Below are positions 6,790 to 12,205 of a stretch of 12,205 nt of DNA, piece after piece (positions within the stretch are counted from its first letter, which is position 1; every line of letters begins with the position of its first letter). The notes under the pieces are model-generated. The model was not told the DNA's origin, searched no databases, and saw only the letters and a list, made by a program, of their open reading frames with translations. Position numbers and translations under genes: made by a program. The DNA lies in contig JAJDTQ010000187.1 of NCBI GenBank assembly GCA_022827045.1, forward strand, positions 1-12,205. Direction: 5' to 3'. This DNA is from Candidatus Binatia bacterium. Its GTDB lineage: Bacteria; Desulfobacterota_B; Binatia; UBA9968; JAJDTQ01.

Positions 6790-7824
6790 ATGGATATGGA
6801 CTCCAACGCCGCGCCCGCGCCGTTGCTCGAAGTCAAGGACCTGAGAACCTACTTTTTCACCCGGTCGGGAACGGGCAGGGCCGTGGACGGTGTCTCGTTC
6901 ACGCTGGACCAGGGAGAGTCGCTGGGCCTCCTGGGCGAGTCGGGCTGCGGCAAGAGCATGACCAGCCTCTCCATCCTGCGGCTGGTGCCGCGGCCGGCCG
7001 GGCGCATCGTCTCGGGGCAAGTGCTGTTTCGGGGCCGCGACCTGCTGAGAATATCGGAGCAGGAAATGCGCGAGGTCCGGGGCAGGGAGATCGCCATGAT
7101 CCTCCAGGATCCCCTGAGTACCCTCAATCCGGTGTTCACCATCGGCAACCAGGTGGCGGAGCCGTTGCGGGTCCACCGCGTCGTGTCGCGGTCGCGCCTC
7201 TGGGAGAGGGTTTCGAAGTTGCTCAGCCTCGTTCGCATACCCGCGCCGGAGTCGCGGTTGAGGGACTATCCTCACCAGTTCAGCGGGGGTATGCGCCAGC
7301 GAGTGGTGGGAGCCACGGCCATCGCCGCCGGCCCCAGGGTCCTCATCGCCGACGAGCCCACCACTTCGCTCGACGTCACCATCCAGGCGCAGTACCTGCG
7401 CCTCCTGAAGGAGCTCCAGAGAGAATCGAACCTGTCCATCATCTACATCACACACGACCTCGCCACCCTGGCGAGGATCTGCGATCGGGTGGCGGTCATG
7501 TACGCCGGCAGGATCGTCGAGCAGTTGACCGTGGAAGCGCTGTTCGAACGTCCCGCGCACCCTTATACCGAAGCGTTGCTGCAATCCGTTCCGCGCATGG
7601 ACCGCAAGGTGCACCGCTTCCCGTCCATCGAGGGAAGCCCGCCGTTGGTCTACGATCTGCCCCCGGGCTGCGCGTTCGCGCCCCGTTGTCCCAGGGCCAT
7701 GGATAGATGCCGGTCGGAGGCCCCGCCGGTGACTAGGCTCGGTACGGACCACGCCGTATCCTGCTGGCTGCACGAGAAGGACGAGCATGAATCCCGCGCT
7801 TCTGGAAGCCAGGAACGTCAGTAA
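6790..7824 (+). CDS. Oligopeptide/dipeptide-type ABC transporter ATPase (DppD/OppD family)
   Basis: 344 residues from the ATG at 6790, chosen because GAGGA lies five bases upstream; ATGs at 6784 and 6796 are alternatives. Cytoplasmic ATPase that energises peptide, nickel or related solute import. Visible: Walker A GESGCGKS (49-56), Q-loop Gln106, signature FSGGMRQR (164-171), Walker B VLIADEP (184-190), switch His222. The C-terminal oligopeptide-transporter domain holds HPYTEALL (257-264) and four cysteines (294, 300, 307, 325), the pattern linked to an iron-sulfur cluster in some OppD proteins. It overlaps the next ATPase gene by 38 bases. No permease or binding-protein gene is nearby, which is unusual because these normally form five-gene operons. 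Confidence 0.9.
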   Translation: MDMDSNAAPAPLLEVKDLRTYFFTRSGTGRAVDGVSFTLDQGESLGLLGESGCGKSMTSLSILRLVPRPAGRIVSGQVLFRGRDLLRISEQEMREVRGREIAMILQDPLSTLNPVFTIGNQVAEPLRVHRVVSRSRLWERVSKLLSLVRIPAPESRLRDYPHQFSGGMRQRVVGATAIAAGPRVLIADEPTTSLDVTIQAQYLRLLKELQRESNLSIIYITHDLATLARICDRVAVMYAGRIVEQLTVEALFERPAHPYTEALLQSVPRMDRKVHRFPSIEGSPPLVYDLPPGCAFAPRCPRAMDRCRSEAPPVTRLGTDHAVSCWLHEKDEHESRASGSQERQ

Positions 7825-8755
7825 GCGTTTCCCCGTGACCAAGGGGTTGATCCTCGGCGGCCACGTGGGCTGGATCCACGCCGTCGAGGACGTCAGCTTC
7901 CACATCGACAGCGGCGAGACCCTGGGACTGGTGGGGGAATCCGGTTGCGGCAAGAGCACCACCGCCAGGATGGTGTTGTTGCTGGAGCGCCCCACCAGCG
8001 GCGAGATGCTCTACGAGGGAGTCAGCTTGCAGGAGATACAGGGCGACGACCTGCAACGTTACCGGAGCACCGTGCAGGCGGTGTTCCAGGACCCGCAGAG
8101 CTCCCTGAACCCCAGGATGCGTGTGGGCGATATCGTCGGCGAGCCGCTGGAGGTGAACGCCGGGCTTCCCCGCAAGGCGGTGCGCGAGCGGGTCGCGGAA
8201 GTCCTGGAGGACGTCAACCTGGACGCTGCCTTCGCCCGGCTCTACCCCCACGAGTTCAGCGGCGGTCAACGCCAGCGCATCGCCCTGGCCCGAGCCTTGG
8301 CGACCCATTCGCGGCTGATCGTCCTGGACGAGCCCGTGGCCTCACTCGACGCCTCCATCCGAAGCCAGATCATCAACCTGATGAAGGACCTTCAGGACCA
8401 GCACGGCCTGAGCTACCTGCTCATCACCCATGACTTGGCCGTGTCGCGGCACCTGAGCCATCGGGTGGCGGTGATGTATCTGGGAAGGATCGTCGAGGAA
8501 GCGGCGTCCGATGCGCTGTATGCCGAACCCTTGCACCCGTACACCAAGGCGCTCATCGCCGCGGCCCTGCCGGTGCGGAAAGGGCAGGACTCGGACGAGA
8601 TGGTGGTGGCCGGCGAGGTTCCCAACCCCATGGCCCCGCCTTCCGGCTGCCGTTTCCATCCGCGCTGCCCCATGGCCATGGCCCGGTGCGCGGAGGAGGA
8701 GCCGGCGCTCCAGGAAGTCGCCCCGGAGCGCAAGGTAGCCTGCCACCTGTTCTGA
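7787..8755 (+). CDS. Oligopeptide/dipeptide-type ABC transporter ATPase (DppF/OppF family)
   Basis: 322 residues, partner ATPase of the preceding gene, normally forming a heterodimer beneath the two permeases. Walker [10 protein letters not shown] (50-58), Q-loop Gln101, signature FSGGQRQR (157-164), Walker B LIVLDEP (177-183), switch His215, HPYTKALI (250-257). Four C-terminal cysteines (288, 294, 301, 319) mirror those of its partner. The ATG at 7787 follows GAGAAGGACGAGC inside the end of the upstream gene, so the two are translationally coupled. After the stop the sequence runs into the AbiE insertion candidate. If that segment is removed, this gene is convergent with the racemase-fold gene at 10828, with a 38-base gap. 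Confidence 0.92.
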   Translation: MNPALLEARNVSKRFPVTKGLILGGHVGWIHAVEDVSFHIDSGETLGLVGESGCGKSTTARMVLLLERPTSGEMLYEGVSLQEIQGDDLQRYRSTVQAVFQDPQSSLNPRMRVGDIVGEPLEVNAGLPRKAVRERVAEVLEDVNLDAAFARLYPHEFSGGQRQRIALARALATHSRLIVLDEPVASLDASIRSQIINLMKDLQDQHGLSYLLITHDLAVSRHLSHRVAVMYLGRIVEEAASDALYAEPLHPYTKALIAAALPVRKGQDSDEMVVAGEVPNPMAPPSGCRFHPRCPMAMARCAEEEPALQEVAPERKVACHLF

Positions 8756-8786
8756 CGGCTGCCAAGAGGAGCGGTTCCGATTGTTC

Positions 8787-8796
8787 GTGACATCTA
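8787..8796. repeat. Left copy of the 10-bp direct repeat flanking the AbiE module
   Basis: GTGACATCTA occurs here, 31 bases after the stop of the second ABC ATPase gene, and identically at 10821-10830 beyond the AbiE genes. The match ends at both edges (the flanking bases differ). A 10-base match by chance between two short boundary regions is unlikely (order of 1 in 400 for two 50-base regions). Confidence 0.55.
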
Positions 8797-8837
8797 TGGT
8801 CGTGAAATAGCCCGTGCCTCAAGCAGGGTGAAGTAAT

Positions 8838-8866
8838 TTGACACAGTCCAATTTTTGGAGTAAATT
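8838..8866 (+). promoter_or_regulatory. Promoter of the abiEi-abiEii operon with nearby inverted repeats
   Basis: A perfect TTGACA (8838-8843) is followed after exactly 17 bases by TAAATT (8861-8866), four of six matches, about 50 bases before the abiEi start. The spacer carries TCCAA (8847-8851) and TTGGA (8855-8859) as a small dyad. ACACAG (8841-8846) and CTGTGT (8883-8888) form a wider one spanning the -10. AbiEi antitoxins are known to repress their own promoter at inverted repeats, so these are candidate operators. Confidence 0.7.
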
Positions 8867-8917
8867 TACAAACAACAGTAATCTGTGTGTTAATCATTCT
8901 GCACTCACACCTCTCCA

Positions 8918-9757
8918 ATGACTGTCGGCGCAAAGCCCAAGCAATCTCTGGTAGGTATCGAGTTGGTTAGACTCCTTGCCTATGAAGGCTATCGCATCTT
9001 CACGACGGATCAGGTGAAGCGATTGGCCCCTCGCGTGGGACTTAAGGACACCTACGTTGCTGAGTCGTTGTATCACCTCAGGCGTAACGGTTGGGTCGTT
9101 TCGCTTCGTCGTGGTCTGCACGCCTTGTCTTCCACGGTACCCGGCGTCGCAGCCGCCCATGAATTCGAGATAGCTACGGCATTCGTCAACCCAGCCGCTA
9201 TCTCCCATTGGTCGGCCTTGCATCATCACGGCCTGACTGAACAGGTCCCGAGGGAGGTGTTTGTCCTCACGACCGCCGATACCGCGGTTCCCCGCATGAG
9301 GGGGAACCGTTCCAGTCGCCCCGGAACTGGTTACGTGGCCGGCGATACGACGTACCGCTTCATTCAGGTGGGACCAACGCGATTCTTCGGGACCGAGCGA
9401 ATCTGGGTAGGGGACGCCCGCGTAGCCATCACGGACCTAGAACGCACGTTGCTGGACGGCCTCTCGATGCCTCAACACTGTGGCGACTTCGCGGAGGTGC
9501 TTCACGCATTTCGACTGGGAATGCCTCGCCTGGACGTTGAACGTCTCGCTCGGTACGCGATTCGTCTGGGTACGACAACGGCCAAGCGTCTGGGATGGGT
9601 CCTTGAAAACCACGGCACCGACCCATCCGACGTTGAGCAGTTGGCCTCCCTTCCTATCAAAGGCTACCGTCAACTCGATCCAACCGGGCCAAGAAGGGGG
9701 CCTTGTAGCAGCCGATGGAGGATCCAGGAGAACGTTCCAGGGATGCTCTACGCGTGA
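8918..9757 (+). CDS. abiEi: AbiEi-family antitoxin and autorepressor of a type IV toxin-antitoxin system
   Basis: 279 residues. The N-terminal winged-helix region (about 10-75, with TTDQVKRLA and LYHLRRNGWV) should bind the operon promoter. The rest matches AbiEi: AISHWSALHHHGL (94-106), ITDLERTLLDGL (171-182) and the C-terminal QLDPTGPRRG (252-261) followed by RWRIQENVP (266-274). In this family the antitoxin does not bind its toxin but counters its effect and represses transcription. The ATG at 8918 has no visible Shine-Dalgarno, odd against the good sites of neighbouring genes. Codon use is more AT-rich than the catabolic genes, consistent with transfer. It overlaps the toxin gene by 43 bases if the toxin starts at 9715. 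Confidence 0.88.
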   Translation: MTVGAKPKQSLVGIELVRLLAYEGYRIFTTDQVKRLAPRVGLKDTYVAESLYHLRRNGWVVSLRRGLHALSSTVPGVAAAHEFEIATAFVNPAAISHWSALHHHGLTEQVPREVFVLTTADTAVPRMRGNRSSRPGTGYVAGDTTYRFIQVGPTRFFGTERIWVGDARVAITDLERTLLDGLSMPQHCGDFAEVLHAFRLGMPRLDVERLARYAIRLGTTTAKRLGWVLENHGTDPSDVEQLASLPIKGYRQLDPTGPRRGPCSSRWRIQENVPGMLYA

Positions 9758-10632
9758 GACCGCTACGTACACGGCTTCAGGAAATGCGTAAGCGCTTGGG
9801 CACCCCTTGGGAAGTGCTTGAACGGGACTATCTCTTGTCTTGGCTCCTCGCTGGAATCGGCCGAACTCCTGAACTTCGGGATACGCTGGTCTTCAAAGGT
9901 GGCACTGCCCTCAGAAAGTGCTACTTCGGTGACTATCGATTCTCCGAGGATCTGGATTTCTCAGGGCTGGAAGGGGTTCCGTTGGGCGACGAGATGGAGC
10001 GACTGGTGAAGGGGGTATGCGAAACTGCCGTTCAGTTGCTTGACGAATATGCTCCCGTTGAGATCACCTGTGAGCGCTACACCGAGCGCCAGCCGCATCC
10101 TGGAGGGCAGGAAGCTTTTTCTGTTCGAGCTAGGTTCCCGTGGCAGAGTCGCCTGCAGACCCGGGTCATGATCGAAGTGACGGTGGACGAGAGAATCCTA
10201 TGGGCATCCGAGGACCGGCTGGTGATCCACGAATACGGTGAGCCCCTGGAAGCGGAAGTGCAGGTGTACCCCCTCGAAGAAATTGTTGCCGAAAAGCTGC
10301 GCGCACTCTTGCAACAGGCAGAGATGTTGGCGAGGCGCGGTTGGAGCCGCTCACGCGCCCGTGACTATTACGACCTCTGGCGAGTGCTCGGCGCCTACGG
10401 GGACCGAATCGATACGACGGACTTTGATCTACTACTGCGTGAGAAGTGCGCCGTACGGGGTGTTGCGTTCACAGGCCCGGAGGATTTCTTTCATGACGGC
10501 ATACTTGCTTACGTTAAACAGACTTGGGAACAGTGGCTCGGCCCGCTGGTGCCTGGACTGCCTCCTTTCGATACGGTTGCCAGCCAGCTACGCCCACAGG
10601 TAAGGGCTCTTCTTTCCAATTCTCAAGGGTGA
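9715..10632 (+). CDS. abiEii: AbiEii-family nucleotidyltransferase toxin
   Basis: 305 residues of the AbiEii / DUF1814 nucleotidyltransferase family. KGGTALRK (61-68) followed by SEDLDFS (77-83) gives the GG(S/T)...DxD polymerase-beta motif with Asp79 and Asp81 as metal ligands. MIEVTVDE (152-159), EEIVAEKLRALL (188-199) with Lys194, and RARDYYDLW (214-222) are the later conserved motifs. All catalytic motifs look intact, so the toxin should be active. Family members arrest growth by transferring nucleotides, to tRNA in the mycobacterial MenT relatives, and can give abortive phage defence. A GTG at 9754 overlaps the antitoxin TGA as GTGA and is an attractive alternative start, which would remove 13 residues. 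Confidence 0.88.
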   Translation: MEDPGERSRDALRVRPLRTRLQEMRKRLGTPWEVLERDYLLSWLLAGIGRTPELRDTLVFKGGTALRKCYFGDYRFSEDLDFSGLEGVPLGDEMERLVKGVCETAVQLLDEYAPVEITCERYTERQPHPGGQEAFSVRARFPWQSRLQTRVMIEVTVDERILWASEDRLVIHEYGEPLEAEVQVYPLEEIVAEKLRALLQQAEMLARRGWSRSRARDYYDLWRVLGAYGDRIDTTDFDLLLREKCAVRGVAFTGPEDFFHDGILAYVKQTWEQWLGPLVPGLPPFDTVASQLRPQVRALLSNSQG

Positions 10633-10764
10633 GTCCACGAGTCTTTGGAATAGCCGTGGATAAGTTGGGACAACCTCTTGGCCTGATGGAGTCTCTCGCA
10701 GATGGGTCATGAACGCGTCGGGGCACTGCCCCGCACAAAGCGGTGGACCGACGTTATATGTTCT
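10633..10764. other. Non-coding spacer after abiEii
   Basis: No gene is recognised. The only structure is CGGGGC (10719-10724) and GCCCCG (10728-10733), a 6-bp stem with a 3-base loop and no T-tract following, so a weak terminator at best. The larger hairpin follows at 10765. Confidence 0.5.
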
Positions 10765-10820
10765 CTCAACCTTCTAGCCTATCGAAACTATCAACCGATT
10801 CGTCAGGCTAGAAGGTTAAG
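10765..10820. repeat. Long inverted repeat (perfect 13-bp arms) at the right edge of the AbiE island
   Basis: AACCTTCTAGCCT (10768-10780) is perfectly complementary to 10805-10817. With one mismatch the arms extend to 10765-10780 and 10805-10820. The 24-base loop contains a smaller ATCG/CGAT pairing. The right arm ends exactly where the direct repeat begins. It lies between convergent genes, so a bidirectional terminator is possible, but no T-tract flanks it. A recombination-end structure is the alternative. Confidence 0.6.
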
Positions 10821-10830
10821 GTGACATCTA
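10821..10830. repeat. Right copy of the 10-bp direct repeat flanking the AbiE module
   Basis: GTGACATCTA, identical to 8787-8796. Its last three bases are the complement of the TAG stop of the minus-strand racemase-fold gene, so an insertion here would leave that coding sequence intact. Confidence 0.55.
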
Positions 10831-11541
10831 ATATTCCTGCAGCAGCCGGCCGTAACCGTTGATTCGGTCCGTGACGCTGCAGCGGCGTAGCGCTTCCCAG
10901 ATGATGGCCTGTGTCGCGGTGATCACGGTCACGCTGAGATCACGCTCCAGCGGCTCGATGATCTCGATGGTTCCCCAGGGCGCGGGCAGGTACACGGTGT
11001 CGGCGTCGGGGTGCTCCCGGAAGAGGGCCTCCGCCATCCCTTTCACCTCGTCCCCGGAGGTGGTGGCCAAGTCCGCCACGGTCTTGCCGGCGCCCTTGAG
11101 TCCCAGCAGTTGGAAGCCGTAATGGGTCACGTATTCCGCGTGGAATCCCTCGGGATCGGAGAAGGGATGGACGAGAATGAGCTTTGTCGCGCCTACGGTT
11201 CTGAGCGCGTTCACCTGCGCGGTCAGGCTGGACGTTACCGGAACACCGATCTCCTCCTCGGTCTTCCGCACGGTCTCTTCCAGTCCGTCATAGCCCAGTG
11301 ACAGGTTCACCGGAACGCCTCCGAACACGACGATGTCGACGTTGGCCCGTCCCATTTCGCGGGCCGCTTCCAGGGTCATCTCGACGCTCCGGCTCACGTC
11401 CTTCTCCGCGAGCTGCTTGACCGCGAGGGTGGTCAGAACGAGCGTCACTCCTTCGGGCACGACCTTGTAGAACTCGTACGGGAAGGCCTCCGTCAGGTAG
11501 GGCGGGGATGTATAGCCGATCCGGGCCCGGTAACCGTACAT
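10828..11541 (-). CDS. Maleate isomerase-fold (Asp/Glu racemase superfamily) protein lacking catalytic cysteines
   Basis: 237 residues with the superfamily framework, but its active-site positions differ. The segment equivalent to FHCTA of the 4646-5356 protein is FGGVPVNLS (73-81), so the first cysteine is replaced by Gly75. The second site reads YLPAPWGTIE (184-193), with Ala187 at the cysteine position. The N-terminal Ser-x-Asn carboxylate site is also lost (SPPYLTEAF, 12-20). The changes are shared with its tandem paralog upstream, so they are conserved rather than random decay. The two genes are 6 bases apart and surely co-transcribed. A different reaction or a binding role is likely; annotation as a maleate isomerase would be misleading. 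Only fold-level homology is claimed. Confidence 0.8.
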   Translation of the reverse strand: MYGYRARIGYTSPPYLTEAFPYEFYKVVPEGVTLVLTTLAVKQLAEKDVSRSVEMTLEAAREMGRANVDIVVFGGVPVNLSLGYDGLEETVRKTEEEIGVPVTSSLTAQVNALRTVGATKLILVHPFSDPEGFHAEYVTHYGFQLLGLKGAGKTVADLATTSGDEVKGMAEALFREHPDADTVYLPAPWGTIEIIEPLERDLSVTVITATQAIIWEALRRCSVTDRINGYGRLLQEY

Positions 11542-11547
11542 ACTGCT

Positions 11548-12205
11548 TCAGAACTCCCGCAGCAGCCGCCCGTAGCCGTGGATGCGGTCGTTGACGCCGG
11601 CGCGGCGCAGGGTCTCCCAGACGATGGCCTGGATGGCGATGACCACGTTGACGCCGAGCTCCTGCTCCAGGGGATCGATGAGCTCGATGATGCCCCAGTG
11701 GGGCGCGGGGATGTAGAGGGTGTCGGCTTCCGGGTGGTCGCGGTAGAGGGCCTCGGCGAGGGCCCTCACCTCGTCCTGGGAGATGGTGGCCAGGTCCGCG
11801 ACGGTCTTCTGGGCGCCCCTGAAACCCAGCAGCTCGAAGCCGTAGTGGGTAACGTACTCCGCGTGGAAGCCCTCCGGATCCGTGAAGGGATGCAGCAGGA
11901 CCAGCTTCTGGGCGTTCACGGCCCGTAGCGCGTTGACCTGCGCGGTGATGCTGGAGGTTACCGGAACGCCGATCTCCTCCTCGGTCTTGCGCAGGGTCTC
12001 CTCAAGCCCTTCGTAACCGAGGGACAGGTTGAGCGGAACGCCGCCGAAGACCATGATGTCGACGCCGGCCTTGCCCATCTCGCGGGCCGCCTCCAGGGTC
12101 ATCTCGACGCTTCGGGTGGTTTCCTGCTCGGTGAGCTTCTTGATGGCCAGGGTGGTGAGGACGAGGGTCACCCCCTCCGGAACCATCTTGTAGAACTCGT
12201 AGGGA
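11548..12205 (-). CDS. Tandem paralog of the cysteine-less maleate isomerase-fold protein (5' end beyond window)
   Basis: 218 residues are visible, and the frame continues through the right edge. A methionine at 12186 is internal: the codons before it encode PYEFYK, matching residues 21-26 of the downstream paralog, so about 20 N-terminal residues are missing. Identity to that paralog is about 75% by eye. It has the same FGGVPLNLSLGYEG and PAPHWGIIE segments in place of the cysteine motifs, with one extra residue (His) in the second. The histidine gives the pair slightly different active-site loops, so they may differ in substrate or form a heteromer. Its stop is 6 bases before the next start. 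Confidence 0.82.
   Translation of the reverse strand, partial: PYEFYKMVPEGVTLVLTTLAIKKLTEQETTRSVEMTLEAAREMGKAGVDIMVFGGVPLNLSLGYEGLEETLRKTEEEIGVPVTSSITAQVNALRAVNAQKLVLLHPFTDPEGFHAEYVTHYGFELLGFRGAQKTVADLATISQDEVRALAEALYRDHPEADTLYIPAPHWGIIELIDPLEQELGVNVVIAIQAIVWETLRRAGVNDRIHGYGRLLREF

Larger units (their letters stand above)
8787..10830. mobile_element. Putative inserted AbiE toxin-antitoxin island, about 2.03 kb, no recombinase
   Basis: The segment between identical 10-bp repeats holds only the AbiE pair, its promoter and a terminal hairpin. Its genes are visibly less GC-rich than both flanks. The right repeat contains the stop codon of the neighbouring minus-strand gene. Collapsing the repeats gives a tidy convergent junction of the ABC ATPase and racemase-fold genes. 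No transposase, integrase or clear terminal inverted repeats are seen, so the mechanism is unknown. It could be mobilised in trans, be a deletion remnant, or the repeat could be chance. Confidence 0.45.

Noticed and set aside
8756..8786. Intrinsic terminator straight after the second ABC ATPase gene
   Set aside because: No stable stem with a T-tract could be found in this stretch.
10524..10712. Small plus-strand open frame overlapping the end of abiEii
   Set aside because: It mostly lies in another frame of abiEii, has no ribosome binding site and shows no recognisable family.
10719..10733. CGGGGC-ACT-GCCCCG as terminator of abiEii
   Set aside because: The stem is only 6 bp and is not followed by a T-rich tract on either strand.
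10764..10821. Integron attC site downstream of the toxin gene
   Set aside because: The outer bases resemble attC cores, but GTTAAGG violates GTTRRRY and TCTCAAC violates RYYYAAC. The stem is continuously paired without the usual spacers and extrahelical bases, no integrase is seen, and cassette insertion would not make a 10-bp repeat.
11548..12186. Treating the rightmost gene as complete from the methionine at 12186
   Set aside because: The codons before it match residues 21-26 of the tandem paralog, so the frame clearly continues past the window edge.

Overview
The window is GC-rich, gene-dense bacterial DNA with short spacers, mostly good Shine-Dalgarno sites and no RNA genes or CRISPR. 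The lineage cannot be fixed from sequence alone. A high-GC Pseudomonadota or Tectomicrobia-like uncultured bacterium would fit, but that is a guess from gene content.

Layout. Positions 1-6653 are a minus-strand block. In transcription order it holds an amidohydrolase-2 family enzyme (D, 6653-5457), a maleate isomerase / Asp-Glu racemase family enzyme with both catalytic cysteines (5356-4646), three more amidohydrolase-2 enzymes (A 4488-3397, B 3371-2274, C 2225-1164), and a rhodanese-MoeB/ThiF fusion (1088 to beyond the left edge) that has its own promoter. A and B are tandem paralogs, about 70% identical by eye. Divergent from D, on the plus strand, lie two overlapping oligopeptide-type ABC ATPases (6790-8755) with no permease or binding protein in view. 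A lower-GC plus-strand AbiEi/AbiEii toxin-antitoxin pair follows (8918-10632). The right end is minus strand again: two tandem maleate isomerase-fold proteins (10828-11541, and 11548 to beyond the right edge), about 75% identical by eye, both lacking the catalytic cysteines.

How the genes may work together. Amidohydrolase-2 enzymes are metal-dependent hydrolases or decarboxylases, often acting on aromatic or ring-cleavage acids. Maleate isomerase-fold enzymes act on dicarboxylates. Four of the first and three of the second in 12 kb suggest a catabolic locus for a carboxylated, perhaps aromatic, compound, with the ABC ATPases energising uptake. The substrate is not determinable here. MoeB-rhodanese belongs to sulfur-carrier or molybdopterin metabolism and is probably a separate transcription unit.

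Most notable signal. The AbiE pair is flanked by a perfect 10-bp direct repeat (8787-8796 and 10821-10830). The right copy contains the stop codon of the neighbouring gene, and a long hairpin ends exactly at its inner edge. Removing the segment between the repeats leaves two convergent genes 38 bp apart. This looks like a roughly 2.03-kb insertion of a toxin-antitoxin module that carries no recognisable transposase or integrase.
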